NCBI GenBank assembly: GCA_965263155.1
Contig: OZ253586.1
Location: 2,914,001 to 2,978,000 of the forward strand
Length of the DNA: 64,000 nt
Source of the DNA: JAAXIE01 sp965263155
GTDB lineage: Bacteria > Chloroflexota > Dehalococcoidia > Lucifugimonadales > JAAXIE01
Direction: 5' to 3'
Made by a program: the position numbers and the translations under genes. The notes beneath the pieces were generated by a model, which ran no database searches, was not told where the DNA came from, and was given only the letters and a program-made list of their open reading frames with translations. Below are positions 16,971-26,071 of this stretch, piece by piece (the stretch's first letter is position 1; each line of letters begins with the position of its first letter).

Positions 16971-19622
16971 ATGCAGACCATCAGTTTTGAGAAGACTCGC
17001 CTGTCCAACGGCTTGGACGTCATCCTGCACGAGGACCACTCCCTGCCCGTGGTGGCCGTGAATGTCTGGTATCACGTCGGTTCCAAGGATGAGATCCCCG
17101 GCAAGACAGGCTATGCCCACCTGTTCGAGCACCTGATGTTCGAGGGGTCCAAGCACCACGACCAGAGCTATTTTGAGCCCTTAATGCAGGTGGGGGCCAA
17201 CCTCAACGGCTCCACCAATTTAGACCGCACCAATTACTGGGAAAACGTCCCCGTGGAGTACTTGGAGCTGGCCCTTTGGCTGGAGTCGGACAGGATGGGC
17301 TTCCTGCTTGATGCTTTGGACCAGAAGCGGTTCGACATCCAGCGGGATGTGGTAAAGAACGAGCGCAGGCAGAGCTACGAGAACCGCCCATACGGTATGG
17401 CCGGACTGCGCATCCAAGAGGCCCTGTATCCCCTGCCCCACACCTACCACTGGCCCACTATTGGCTACCACGAGGACTTGGACATAGCGACTGTGGAGGA
17501 CGCTCATGCCTTCTTCCAGCGCTTCTACACGCCGTCCAATGCCAGCCTTTCCATAGCAGGCGACATCGACACGGAGAAGACGCGCCAACTGGTGGAGCGG
17601 TACTTTGGCGATCTGCCGCCGGGCGACAGCTTGGTTCGCACCAACCGGGCCGACTCGCCTCTGGGCGGGCCGATACACATCACTCTTCACGACAAGGTGC
17701 TGGTGCCGCGCTTGTACTTGGCTTGGCCTGCCGTGGCCCGCTTCCACGGGGACGAGGCTGCTTTGGCCGTCCTCGCCGACATCTTGGGTAACGGCAAAAG
17801 CTCGCGGCTGCACCGCATCTTGGTGCATGACAAGCGCATCGCCCAATCGGTGGGGGTCTCCAACGACGCTGACGAGGTGGCTGGCGACTTCGGCGTCGAG
17901 GTCACGGCCGCCGAGGGGCACGCCACTGAAGAGATTGAGGCAGTGGTGCGCGCGGAACTGGAGCGGATGAAGTCCGAACCTCCCACCTCCGATGAGATGG
18001 CGCGGGCCAACAACCGCATTGAGTGGGCCCGTGTGCGTCAGATGGCTACCGTTGGAGGTTTCGGAGGCAAGGCCAATCGCCTCAACTCTTTCAACGTCTT
18101 CGCGGGCGACCCGGACTTGGCCAACCGCGACATGGAGCGGTTCCTAGCCGTGCAGCCTGAGGACGTAATCCGCGTGGCGCGCGCCTACGTGGGCGAGCGG
18201 GTGGTGCGTCTGCAGGTGTTGCCGGAACCCAAGCTGAGCCACGCTGCCCCCGGCATTGACCGGACTGTTCGACCTGCTCCTGCCTCTCCGGGCACGTTTC
18301 AAGCCCCATTGCCCCAGCACCACCGCCTCTCCAACGGCCTGCAACTGTTGGTGGTGGAGAAGCGGGAAGTGCCCATGGTCGCCTTCGGCGTCATCTTTGA
18401 GACAGGGGCGGCAGGCGATCCTGCGTCTTTGGGCGGGATCGGCAGCCTCACCACAGCCATGCTTCAGGAAGGCACCACCACCCGCTCCAGCACCCAGATC
18501 GCGGACGAGTTCGAGTTCCTTGGCAGCCAGTTGCTGGCCTCCACGGGGCGGGAGTACACGTTGGTGGGCAGCGAGTCGTTGACCCGCGAGTTCCCTAGAG
18601 CCTTGGAATTGGTGTCCGACCTGTTACAGCATCCCACCTTCCCCGAGGAGGAGTTGGTCCGGCTGAGTGACCAGCGCCAGACCTCCATCCGGCGCCAGCG
18701 GGACAACCCCACGGCGTTGGCAGACTTGGTGATGCCATCGCTGATGCACGGCTTGGGCAGCCCTTACGGCCATCCTGTGGAGGGCAGCGAGGCACTGTTC
18801 CAAGACGTGACCAAGGCCCACCTGTTGCAGCATTACCATGGTGCCTACGGGCCCGGCAACGCCACCTTGGCAGTGGTGGGCGATGTGTCGATGGAAGAGG
18901 CGGTGAGGCTGGCCGAAGAGCACTTCGCAGGTTGGCAGGACGGGCGGAAGACGTCTGTCGCCGCCGGGCAAGCCGCCGGGCTGACCGGCGTGGCTGGCAC
19001 GATGTACCTCCTAGACAAGCCGGGGGCGGCCCAGTCGGTCATACGGGCTGGCTCCCTTGGAGTGGAGAGGCACCATCCAGACTACTTCCCGCTCACGGTG
19101 TTCAATCACTTGTTTGGGGGCCAGTTCACGGCCCGCCTGAACCGCAACCTGAGGCAGGACAAGGGTTACAGCTATGGTTACAGGTCCGCCTTCGAGTGGC
19201 AGCGCCCCTCATCCCGATTCGTCGCTGGGGGCAGCGTACAGACCGATGTGACTGCTGCTGCCGTGTCAGAGACCCTTAAGGAGTTCGCTGAGGTGCGGGG
19301 CTCCCGTCCCGTCAGTGAGGAGGAGTTCGACACTGCCAAGTCAGCACTGCTGCGCCAGTACCCCTCGAACTTCGAGTCGGGCTTACAGGTGTTGCAGCAA
19401 CTGGCCCAAATCGTAGTATTCGGCCTGCCTCTCGACTACCACCGCACCTACGCACCGCAAGTGGAAGGCGTGTCGCTGGCCGACGTGCATCGGGTTGTCC
19501 AAGACCACATTGAGGAGCAGCCGATGATGCTGGTGGTCGGCGACGGCGAGACTATCGGGCCGTCGCTGGCTGAACTTGGGCTGCCGATTGAGCATGTGGA
19601 CCACGAAGGGCGGGAAGTTTAG
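16971..19622 (+). CDS. M16-family zinc metalloprotease (two-domain, pitrilysin/processing-peptidase type)
   Basis: 883 residues, fused halves of the M16 clan. The first half has the inverted zinc motif HLFEH (His50, Glu53, His54) with the distal Glu expected in NERRQSYENRPYG. The second half, from about 440 (LSNGLQLLVVEKREVPMVAF), lacks HxxEH (GGIGSLTTAMLQEG), as in the inactive subunit. So one active and one inactive domain form a closed chamber in a single chain. No signal peptide is seen, so it may be cytoplasmic. ATG 16971 follows AGGAG. The last ~135 residues recur as a broken copy after the ABC exporter genes downstream (21953-22362). Confidence 0.93.
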   Translation: MQTISFEKTRLSNGLDVILHEDHSLPVVAVNVWYHVGSKDEIPGKTGYAHLFEHLMFEGSKHHDQSYFEPLMQVGANLNGSTNLDRTNYWENVPVEYLELALWLESDRMGFLLDALDQKRFDIQRDVVKNERRQSYENRPYGMAGLRIQEALYPLPHTYHWPTIGYHEDLDIATVEDAHAFFQRFYTPSNASLSIAGDIDTEKTRQLVERYFGDLPPGDSLVRTNRADSPLGGPIHITLHDKVLVPRLYLAWPAVARFHGDEAALAVLADILGNGKSSRLHRILVHDKRIAQSVGVSNDADEVAGDFGVEVTAAEGHATEEIEAVVRAELERMKSEPPTSDEMARANNRIEWARVRQMATVGGFGGKANRLNSFNVFAGDPDLANRDMERFLAVQPEDVIRVARAYVGERVVRLQVLPEPKLSHAAPGIDRTVRPAPASPGTFQAPLPQHHRLSNGLQLLVVEKREVPMVAFGVIFETGAAGDPASLGGIGSLTTAMLQEGTTTRSSTQIADEFEFLGSQLLASTGREYTLVGSESLTREFPRALELVSDLLQHPTFPEEELVRLSDQRQTSIRRQRDNPTALADLVMPSLMHGLGSPYGHPVEGSEALFQDVTKAHLLQHYHGAYGPGNATLAVVGDVSMEEAVRLAEEHFAGWQDGRKTSVAAGQAAGLTGVAGTMYLLDKPGAAQSVIRAGSLGVERHHPDYFPLTVFNHLFGGQFTARLNRNLRQDKGYSYGYRSAFEWQRPSSRFVAGGSVQTDVTAAAVSETLKEFAEVRGSRPVSEEEFDTAKSALLRQYPSNFESGLQVLQQLAQIVVFGLPLDYHRTYAPQVEGVSLADVHRVVQDHIEEQPMMLVVGDGETIGPSLAELGLPIEHVDHEGREV

Positions 19623-19963
19623 AAGAGCCGGAAGTTAGAAAACCAGTTGGTGAATCCGATTTCCCGGGCTCACACGCGGACATCGGTCGCTTCGTGTTCG
19701 AGGGCTTGATCACCTGTCCACAGAAGGGGTGAAGCAACCTGCTATTGCATAGTGGCGATGGTCAGGGCCGGCATTGTCTTCATGGCCTTCTTCTCAGTCT
19801 AGGCTGCGATCGTTTGGTAGTTGGTTGCGGCATCCTCTGATGGTGCACCGGTGGGAGCGTTGATTCTCGCTTCGCCTTCTGGTTTTTCGGCTGATTGTTG
19901 CCTAGAGAACGGGAAGCTACATTCACGCGCGGCCCATCACCAAGACCAACGAGAGGTGGCGAC
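19623..19963. other. Intergenic interval, nothing recognised
   Basis: About 340 bp between the M16 gene and the ABC ATPase gene. No gene, clear terminator or repeat recognised. The promoter of the ABC operon is expected here. Confidence 0.5.
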
Positions 19964-20902
19964 ATGGCGGTTAGCCATGAAAACGACCTGGTAATTCAGA
20001 CCAGCGGACTGACAAAGCGGTTCGGCAAGAACGTCGCGGTGGACAACCTCTCCATGGAGGTGCGCCGGGGCCGCGTCTATGGGCTGCTCGGACCCAACGG
20101 CTCTGGCAAGACGACGACGATGGGTATGCTGCTCGGCCTGCTGAGGCCGACGGCCGGCAACTTCAGCCTGTTCGGCTCGACGGCCCGGCACGAGGAATCG
20201 CTGCGACGCATCGGCGCCGTCATCGAGACTCCGGCCTTCTATCCCTACCTGTCTGGGCGCGGGAACCTAGCCTATTTCCAGCTCATCTCGGGGCGTGGCG
20301 CGCCGAGCGAGTTGGACGAACTGCTGGCAAGTGTGGGCTTGGGGGGCCGAGGCGACGACCGCTTCCGCACATACTCTCTGGGGATGAAGCAGCGGCTGGG
20401 TATAGCCTACGCTCTTCTGGGCGACCCGGACCTCGTGTTCCTGGACGAGCCCACCAACGGCTTGGACCCGGAAGGCATGATCGAGGTGCGTGAGTTGATA
20501 CGCAGCCTTGGCGATGGCAACCGGACGGTGCTCCTTTCCAGCCACCTGCTGCATGAAGTCGAGCAGGTCTGCAACAGCGTTACCATTCTGGGCAAGGGCC
20601 GGCTGATCGCGCAAGGGGAGGTCGCCGAGCTGGTGCGTTCCCGCGGGCGGGAACAGGTGCGCTTGAGGACCACCGACGACGGCAAAGCCCACGCCATACT
20701 GGAGGCGCTGGAATGGGTCGAGGACGTGGTCGTTGCGGCGGGTGGCGCCCTGCTGGTAGCGGTGCCGGTGGCGCGGTCGGGTGAACTGACGGCCGCCCTG
20801 AGCCGGGCCGGGGTGTATGTCACCGAGATGGCGCCCGTCCAGACCACCTTGGAAGAGTACTTCCTTGAAGTCACGGGCAACCAAGAAGGAGGCGCCGAAT
20901 GA
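19964..20902 (+). CDS. ABC transporter ATP-binding protein (ABC-2 exporter type)
   Basis: 312 residues from ATG 19964, preceded by GAGAGGTGG. Walker A is GPNGSGKTTT (43-52), the signature is YSLGMKQRLG, Walker B is LVFLDEPTNGLDP, and the H-loop is in LLSSHLLHEVEQ. The C-terminal ~90 residues form the extra domain found in drug- and lantibiotic-type exporters (CcmA/BcrA-like). It energises export by the permease encoded next, whose start overlaps this stop by ATGA. An in-frame extension upstream lacks a ribosome-binding site. Substrate unknown. Confidence 0.94.
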   Translation: MAVSHENDLVIQTSGLTKRFGKNVAVDNLSMEVRRGRVYGLLGPNGSGKTTTMGMLLGLLRPTAGNFSLFGSTARHEESLRRIGAVIETPAFYPYLSGRGNLAYFQLISGRGAPSELDELLASVGLGGRGDDRFRTYSLGMKQRLGIAYALLGDPDLVFLDEPTNGLDPEGMIEVRELIRSLGDGNRTVLLSSHLLHEVEQVCNSVTILGKGRLIAQGEVAELVRSRGREQVRLRTTDDGKAHAILEALEWVEDVVVAAGGALLVAVPVARSGELTAALSRAGVYVTEMAPVQTTLEEYFLEVTGNQEGGAE

Positions 20903-21933
20903 CGTCTCACATCCTTCGACTCACGATGGGGGAATGGTACAAGCTGCGACGCCGCTGGTTGCCTTGGATATTGCTGGGCGTAGCCCTCTTGCTATCCCAA
21001 GCCATCCTGTGGGGGTTCCATGTCGCGTATCACGTCAGCGACGATGCCTTCGGGTCCCTCACTCCTAATTATGAGTACAGCAACGGCCCGGTTACCGTCG
21101 AATTGACCTGCGCCGACGTTGCAGAGGGGCGTGTGGAAGAGAAACTAGCGCCGCTGGCAGACGAGGAACTCCTGATGATCGGCGAGGGTGTCGCGCGGTG
21201 GAGTGCGAGGTGCGAAGATTACGTTTCGCCCGAAGAGAGCCGGGGTGTATTCACCCTGCCCTACAGCATCGGCGCGAACCTTGCCGTCCTCTTCGGCCTG
21301 TTCTTCGTCATCATCGTTATGATTCTCGCAGCGTCGGTGATGGGGGCGGAGTACGGCTGGGGCACCCTGAGGACGACGTTGAGCCGGGGCTCCGGGCGCT
21401 GGCAGTACTTGGCGGCCAAATTCATCCTTGTTCTGCTGGCCGGCATCGGCGGACTCTTGGTTATATCCGCAGCCGTCGCCGTTGCCAGCATCATCGCGGG
21501 GTTGATACCGCCCAGCGAGGAGGGGCCGCTGATTTTCTCCGATGGCTGGCTCGACTCTGCCGAAGCACTGGGCAAGGCCTTGTACGCCCTAGCCCCCTAC
21601 GTCGCCGTGGGGATGTTCCTGACGGTGCTGACACAGTCCACCGCCCAAGGTATCGCCCTATCGATGGTGTACTACGTGGTGGAGGCGCTGATTCTGCCGC
21701 CCCTGCTCGGTCTCAGCGACTTGCTGGAGAACGTCTCGGAAGCGCTCCTCAGCCAGAACGTAGGCGACTGGATGTATCAGGGTGAGACCGCTGCTGCGCA
21801 AGCGCTGGGCGCCGCCGAACAGCCGGACACCGTTCAGGCGTTCTTCGTGATGCTGGCTTACATAGTTGTCCTTGCCGCCGCCACGTTCTGGATGTTTCAG
21901 CGCAGGGACATCAGCGGGGCAAAGGGCGAGTGA
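20899..21933 (+). CDS. ABC-2 type transporter permease
   Basis: 344 residues, six predicted membrane helices: one near 20-40, then a ~100-residue extracytoplasmic loop with two Cys, then helices near 130-155, 180-205, 230-255, 260-285 and 305-325. The EYGWGTLRTTLSRGSGRWQY segment after helix 2 is typical of ABC-2 permeases and contacts the ATPase. The start overlaps the ATPase stop. Together they form a two-gene export system of unknown substrate. The operon is bracketed by the M16 gene and a broken copy of its 3' end. Confidence 0.9.
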   Translation: MTSHILRLTMGEWYKLRRRWLPWILLGVALLLSQAILWGFHVAYHVSDDAFGSLTPNYEYSNGPVTVELTCADVAEGRVEEKLAPLADEELLMIGEGVARWSARCEDYVSPEESRGVFTLPYSIGANLAVLFGLFFVIIVMILAASVMGAEYGWGTLRTTLSRGSGRWQYLAAKFILVLLAGIGGLLVISAAVAVASIIAGLIPPSEEGPLIFSDGWLDSAEALGKALYALAPYVAVGMFLTVLTQSTAQGIALSMVYYVVEALILPPLLGLSDLLENVSEALLSQNVGDWMYQGETAAAQALGAAEQPDTVQAFFVMLAYIVVLAAATFWMFQRRDISGAKGE

Positions 21934-21952
21934 CGCCCAGCGGGCTTGTTCG

Positions 21953-22362
21953 CACTTCATTGCTGGGGGCAGCTACAGACGGCAGTCACCGCTGCTGCTG
22001 TGTCTGAGACCCTCAAGGAGTTTGCCGAGGTGCGGGCAGACTGGCCCGTGAACCATCAGGAGTTTGAGGTCGAAGTCAGCCCTGTTCCGCCAGTACCCTC
22101 CAACTTCGAGTTGGGGTTCCAAGTGTTGCAGTAGTTGGCCGAGATAGTGGTGTTCGGCCTGCCCTTGCACTACCACCGTACTCATGCGCCGCAGGTGGAA
22201 GGCGTGTCGCTAGCCGACGTGCATCGGGTTGTCCAGGATCATGTCGAGGCTCAACCCATGGTGCTGGTGCTGGTGGTGGGCGACGGCGAGGCCATTGAGC
22301 CGTCGCTGGCCGACTTGAGGATGGCGATTCGGCATGTCGATCACGAAGGGCGTGAGGTGTAA
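21953..22362 (+). pseudogene. Broken duplicate of the M16 peptidase 3' end
   Basis: Translation gives AAVSETLKEFAEVRADWPVN, then QVLQ-stop-LAEIVVFGLPLHYHRTHAP and VEGVSLADVHRVVQDH, and it ends IRHVDHEGREV. Each block matches the last ~135 residues of the M16 protein at 19230-19622 (for example QIVVFGLPLDYHRTYAP and the identical EGVSLADVHRVVQDH). An in-frame TAG (22132-22134) and small indels break the frame. Nucleotide identity is high enough to show a duplication. There is no start and no upstream half, so it cannot make a functional peptidase. Confidence 0.92.
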
Positions 22363-22382
22363 GGGAAGATAGCTAGACCCGT

Positions 22383-22760
22383 TTGCCGAGACAGTGGAAG
22401 AGTAGGAGAGACGAAATTGACATCCTCGACTTGCCCTTTCTGGAGTACGCAAGGTGCGCTGAGGCCAGAGATTCTGAGGTGGTGGGCAAAGTTGGTCCAC
22501 CTTGGTTGACGTTTGATGAACTGGTCACAAGCGATATGAGCGAAATCCAGATCGAGACCGAGTACGGAGAAGAGACCGCTATCAACGTATGCATTGCCCG
22601 GAACCCAAAGGACCCCGAATGGTGGGGGACCTGGGAGAACGCCCAGCAAGCCATCCAAGTTGTGCCGTATATCGTGGAAGCCCACCTTCACGCGCAGGGC
22701 CAACAGAAGACGATTACCATCGGTACTAGGATAAGTCTCGACCCCGACGTTGAGGCCTAG
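22383..22760 (+). CDS. Hypothetical protein
   Basis: 125 codons from TTG 22383. The predicted product is acidic and soluble (for example IDILDLPFLEYARCAEARD and VVPYIVEAHLHAQGQQKTI). No family recognised. Codon use is less GC-rich than in neighbouring genes. The ribosome-binding site is poor and the true start may lie further in. The frame starts just after the M16 remnant, so it may itself be a fragment of a larger transferred gene. Confidence 0.45.
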   Translation: MPRQWKSRRDEIDILDLPFLEYARCAEARDSEVVGKVGPPWLTFDELVTSDMSEIQIETEYGEETAINVCIARNPKDPEWWGTWENAQQAIQVVPYIVEAHLHAQGQQKTITIGTRISLDPDVEA

Positions 22761-22793
22761 TTCCGGGCGAGCGGTAAAGACTGGCGGACACGA

Positions 22794-22988
22794 GTGAACC
22801 AGACGCTACGGGATGCTGTTCTTGGGCCACGGGAACCAAACAACTGGCTAAGTCGACATATTCGAGTCGTTGCGGTCAAAGTGCCTAAGTCTGGTTCTAG
22901 CCAAGTAGGTAGGGCTTACCGGCAATTGTTGGCTGAAGCTGCCAAAAAGACGGGACGTCTTGTTACTGGACTGGGGACAGCGCTATGA
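22794..22988 (+). CDS. Small hypothetical protein
   Basis: 64 codons from GTG 22794, basic, with no recognised domain. It follows the previous hypothetical by 33 bp and shares its lower-GC composition. It could be a gene fragment. Weak evidence. Confidence 0.25.
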   Translation: MNQTLRDAVLGPREPNNWLSRHIRVVAVKVPKSGSSQVGRAYRQLLAEAAKKTGRLVTGLGTAL

Positions 22989-23199
22989 CCGTTATTGCGG
23001 TTGGACCGACAAGCACCCTGAGCGGTAGGAAAATCGAGAAGAAGGCCGGCCGGCCAGCGAGGTCATACCGCACACCGTTGAAGCTCACTGACGTAGAGTC
23101 GCCTAAGTGGGGTAAGACCGCCCCGGCAGGCCGTCGAACGCGGTGTTGAGGGGTCTCGCAGACTGAAGAAGGGCTGGGAGCAGGCAGGTCTAGGTGTGG

Positions 23200-23937
23200 C
23201 TACGGGGAGCGGGGCCGGTCGAGAAGCTCCGCTTCCAAGGCGGTTTCGATCACTTTGCCCTCTCGCAGTTCCACGCGATAAGCGGTGGCCCCGTGCCTGC
23301 CGGTGACCACCTTGGCGGCCTCGGTACCCACAAAGTGGATCGCCGCGTCCTCGTCGATAGCGTAGCCAGCCGGAAAGCCGTCGGATATCAGTTGGTGGTA
23401 CAGGGGGCGTCGCTGCTCCTCGCCGTCGTAGTGGGGGCAGTGAGAGCCGGGCAGGAAGCCGAGCCCGTCGTGCAGCGGCTGAAGGTCGTTGAGGTCGAAA
23501 GAGTCTGTGGTGCCGCACTCGAACCAGCACAAAGAGCCAGCGCTGCCGCCACACAACAGTATCCCCGCTTCCCATGCTTCCCGCAGGATTTCGTCGACGC
23601 CGTGCACACGCCACACGGCCAGCATGTTGGCGGTGTTGCCGCCGCCCACTATGATGATGTCTTGGTTGAGGAGGAAGCTGCGTATATCGCGCACGGTGCG
23701 ATCGAATAGGGCGAGGTGAGTGCGCGCGGCCCATGCTCCCGGCACCCTGTTGTAGAACGCCAGCAGCGACGCTGGAGAGTCGCCGGTGGCCGTGGGAATC
23801 ATGCAGATGCGGGGGCGTGGCTTCTGAGGCAGGTGGAGTATCTCCTGTGGCAGCGACAGGATGTAGTCGATGACTGGGGACATGGCACCGGGCCGGACTC
23901 GGAGGCCGCCAAAGGCGACTATGTGCTTGTGGTCCAT
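23200..23937 (-). CDS. Peptidase S51-family protein (peptidase E / cyanophycinase-like)
   Basis: 245 residues from ATG 23937, with AGGAGG about 10 bases upstream. The nucleophile elbow is LCGGSAGSLCWFE (Ser). DIIIVGGGNTANMLAVW is the family-typical strand before it, and GSHCPHYDGEEQR carries a candidate catalytic His. S51 enzymes cleave Asp-X dipeptides or cyanophycin. The sequence fits the shorter peptidase-E-like group. It is the last gene of a minus-strand run with an M20 peptidase and Rieske oxygenase subunits, which suggests processing of an amide- or peptide-containing substrate. Confidence 0.88.
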   Translation of the reverse strand: MDHKHIVAFGGLRVRPGAMSPVIDYILSLPQEILHLPQKPRPRICMIPTATGDSPASLLAFYNRVPGAWAARTHLALFDRTVRDIRSFLLNQDIIIVGGGNTANMLAVWRVHGVDEILREAWEAGILLCGGSAGSLCWFECGTTDSFDLNDLQPLHDGLGFLPGSHCPHYDGEEQRRPLYHQLISDGFPAGYAIDEDAAIHFVGTEAAKVVTGRHGATAYRVELREGKVIETALEAELLDRPRSP

Positions 23938-23944
23938 GCTAAGG

Positions 23945-24175
23945 TCAGCCTCCTGACTGCTCGGCCGCCTCGCGAGCCCGGGTGAAGGCAGGGGCCAGCA
24001 GCGATAGCAACTCTTGGTGTCCCATCCACGAGATAGCTTCCAACTCAAGGGGATCAAGGTACATGGTGCGGCCTGTGCGCATGTCGCGCAGCATCAGGCG
24101 CGGGCCGTTGGCCGCGCCGTCTTCCTTCTCGAGCCGCACCCAAGCGAACTCGTTGGCTAGCTCAATATCGTTCAT
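23945..24175 (-). CDS. Small conserved-looking protein in the Rieske oxygenase operon
   Basis: 76 residues from ATG 24175 (MNDIELANEFAWVRLEKED). A GTG at 24196 would add seven residues and is the alternative start. The sequence reads as a compact alpha/beta protein (RLMLRDMRTGRTMYLDPLELEAI) with no known motif that I recognise. It lies between the oxygenase beta subunit (25 bp) and the S51 peptidase (7 bp), so it is clearly in the operon. The role is unknown. A small accessory or scaffold role is possible. Confidence 0.7.
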   Translation of the reverse strand: MNDIELANEFAWVRLEKEDGAANGPRLMLRDMRTGRTMYLDPLELEAISWMGHQELLSLLAPAFTRAREAAEQSGG

Positions 24176-24199
24176 GTATCGATGCCTGCCGGCCACTCC

Positions 24200-24673
24200 T
24201 CACAAAAGGAACTGGAAGCCGGGGATCTCCTCGTCGTTGTTGATTAGCATGACCTTTTTCACCGCCATCTTCAGGTCGCCGTTCTCCCGTCGCAGGCGGT
24301 ACATCATCCTGCCGGCCCAAGTGTTCTGCTGCCGGCGTCGCAACTCGAGGACCATGAAGTTGGCGTACACCGTCAGCTCGCCAGTCTCCTCTTCCGCGAT
24401 TTCGATGTTGGAGAGCATGCGCCTCATGCGGGAGGCTGGGTCTTGGGCGAAGGCCAAGCCCTGCTTGAGGCGTTCCACCCGGTCGCCAATGCTGCGACGG
24501 TCGTCGTAGACGAAGGACACCTCGCGGGTCGGGTCGATGTCGTCCCTGTTGGCGGGCACCCAATAAAGGGCGTCGTCGGTCCAGAGGGACAGCCATTCAT
24601 CGCCCCGCTGCTCGTCGGCCAAACGGGCCTCACGGTATATGAAGTCCTCAACCTGCTGACGATCAAATGCCAA
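24200..24673 (-). CDS. Aromatic-ring-hydroxylating dioxygenase beta subunit
   Basis: 157 residues from TTG 24673, with AAGGGG upstream. The NTF2/SnoaL-like fold is shown by VEDFIYREARLADEQRGDEW, WLSLWTDDALYWVPA and ASRMRRMLSNIEI, all typical of small subunits that pair with the Rieske alpha subunit in an alpha3beta3 enzyme. Beta subunits are structural and carry no metal. It follows the alpha-subunit gene by 45 bp on the same strand, so the pair is a complete terminal oxygenase. No ferredoxin or reductase gene is adjacent. Confidence 0.92.
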   Translation of the reverse strand: MAFDRQQVEDFIYREARLADEQRGDEWLSLWTDDALYWVPANRDDIDPTREVSFVYDDRRSIGDRVERLKQGLAFAQDPASRMRRMLSNIEIAEEETGELTVYANFMVLELRRRQQNTWAGRMMYRLRRENGDLKMAVKKVMLINNDEEIPGFQFLL

Positions 24674-24718
24674 GCGCAGATTCCCCTTGTTGCCTGAAAT
24701 GGGTGTAGTGTCGAAGCA

Positions 24719-25990
24719 TCAGGACTCGGACATCACCTTTTTGTAGTGACGCCATACGCCCCGCAGGTTGTTTTCGTCCATGCCGTGGCCGGAAGTGCGC
24801 CCATCTTCGAAGACCTTCTCGCGGTGCAGGCCGCGCTTGAGCCACAGCCACTCGTCGACTTGGGCTTCCATGCCCAACTGGTTGCGTTCGCAGATTTCAA
24901 GGTCGTCTGCGGAGACGAAGCCTCCGGGGCCGTAGCTACGCTCGTGGCCACGAAGACGCAGCGTGTTGACCGCTTGGGGGGCGCCCTTGAGCAGCGTCGG
25001 ATAGTACCACACATTGGTCTCGGTGGGGGTGACGGGCTGCAACACACGAATCTGGGACTGAATCATGATGAGGTTGGGGAAAATGAAAATGAGGGGCGCT
25101 CCGTACTTCATCATGTAGTCGGTTTGTTCCGTGCCGAACTTCGACGCGAGAGCCCCGACGTACTGGTTCCAAGCCTCGCCTTCCTTTTCCACCATGGGCA
25201 TGGGCGACACGGCAAGGTCTTCGACCATGTGGCCGCCGGGGAGGTAGACGACTTTGTCGGGGCTCTCCTCGTTGTTGAGGTTGTTGGTGTCGAGGCTGCC
25301 GCCCTGCCGCTGCCGGTTCAAGCTGAAGATGAACTGGTGGATGAAGTGGCCGTGGTAGTTACCCTCCAAGGAGTTTTCCGCCATCATCTTCCAGTTGCCG
25401 TGGTATTTGGCCTTCTGCACGCCCGACCGCACCTCCAACTCCCCGTCGGGGGAGAAGTCGATGAAGGCGTCGAGGTACTCCGTGACCCGGCCTAGGTGCT
25501 CCGCCAGCGTGGGGCCCGTGGGGCTCATGCTGGCGAAAATCAGGCCCCGGTAGGAATCGACTCGGGGCACCTGCGCCAGACGGTAGTCGCTTTTTTCAAA
25601 GGAGTCGCCGTAGGCGCCGACGAAGGTTGCGCCCAGCAGGTCTCCCCGGTTGCTGTAGGTCCAGCCGTGGTAGGCGCAGCGGAAGACGTGGGCGTTACCC
25701 CGCTCGTTCTGGCAGACGATGTTGCCGCGGTGGGCGCACCGGTTGAGGAGCAGGTTCACTGAGCCATTCTCGTCACGGACCATGATGACGGGCTGGCGGC
25801 CTATCTGCTTGGTGCGGTAGTCCCCCGGCTCGGGCACCTCGCTCTCGTGGCCGACGTAAACCCATGAGCGGTACCAAATCTTCGCGAACTCCTCCTCGAA
25901 TATGTCGGGGTCGCGGTACAGGCTGCCATGTATGCGGTCCTCGTGGATAAGCTCGTGGTAGTCGATGGCAAGGTTCATCGTGGTGGCCAT
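24719..25990 (-). CDS. Rieske non-heme iron oxygenase alpha subunit
   Basis: 423 residues. The Rieske cluster motif is C85-x-H87 (CAHRG) and C105-x2-H108 (CAYHGW). The mononuclear iron site has the NYHGHFIH motif, and the bridging Asp/Glu is in MMAENSLEGNYH. A late Asp ligand is expected in the C-terminal part. It activates O2 for hydroxylation or ring dihydroxylation of a substrate I cannot name. GAGGAGG lies 5 bases before ATG 25990. It pairs with the beta subunit downstream and follows an M20 peptidase gene. Confidence 0.95.
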   Translation of the reverse strand: MATTMNLAIDYHELIHEDRIHGSLYRDPDIFEEEFAKIWYRSWVYVGHESEVPEPGDYRTKQIGRQPVIMVRDENGSVNLLLNRCAHRGNIVCQNERGNAHVFRCAYHGWTYSNRGDLLGATFVGAYGDSFEKSDYRLAQVPRVDSYRGLIFASMSPTGPTLAEHLGRVTEYLDAFIDFSPDGELEVRSGVQKAKYHGNWKMMAENSLEGNYHGHFIHQFIFSLNRQRQGGSLDTNNLNNEESPDKVVYLPGGHMVEDLAVSPMPMVEKEGEAWNQYVGALASKFGTEQTDYMMKYGAPLIFIFPNLIMIQSQIRVLQPVTPTETNVWYYPTLLKGAPQAVNTLRLRGHERSYGPGGFVSADDLEICERNQLGMEAQVDEWLWLKRGLHREKVFEDGRTSGHGMDENNLRGVWRHYKKVMSES

Positions 25991-26071
25991 GGAGTCCTCC
26001 TCGTGCCGAGGTCGGCGGTAGTGCTCGTGCTAGGCTAGCACCCTCGCTGCAATCGTTCAACCAAGGCAGGC

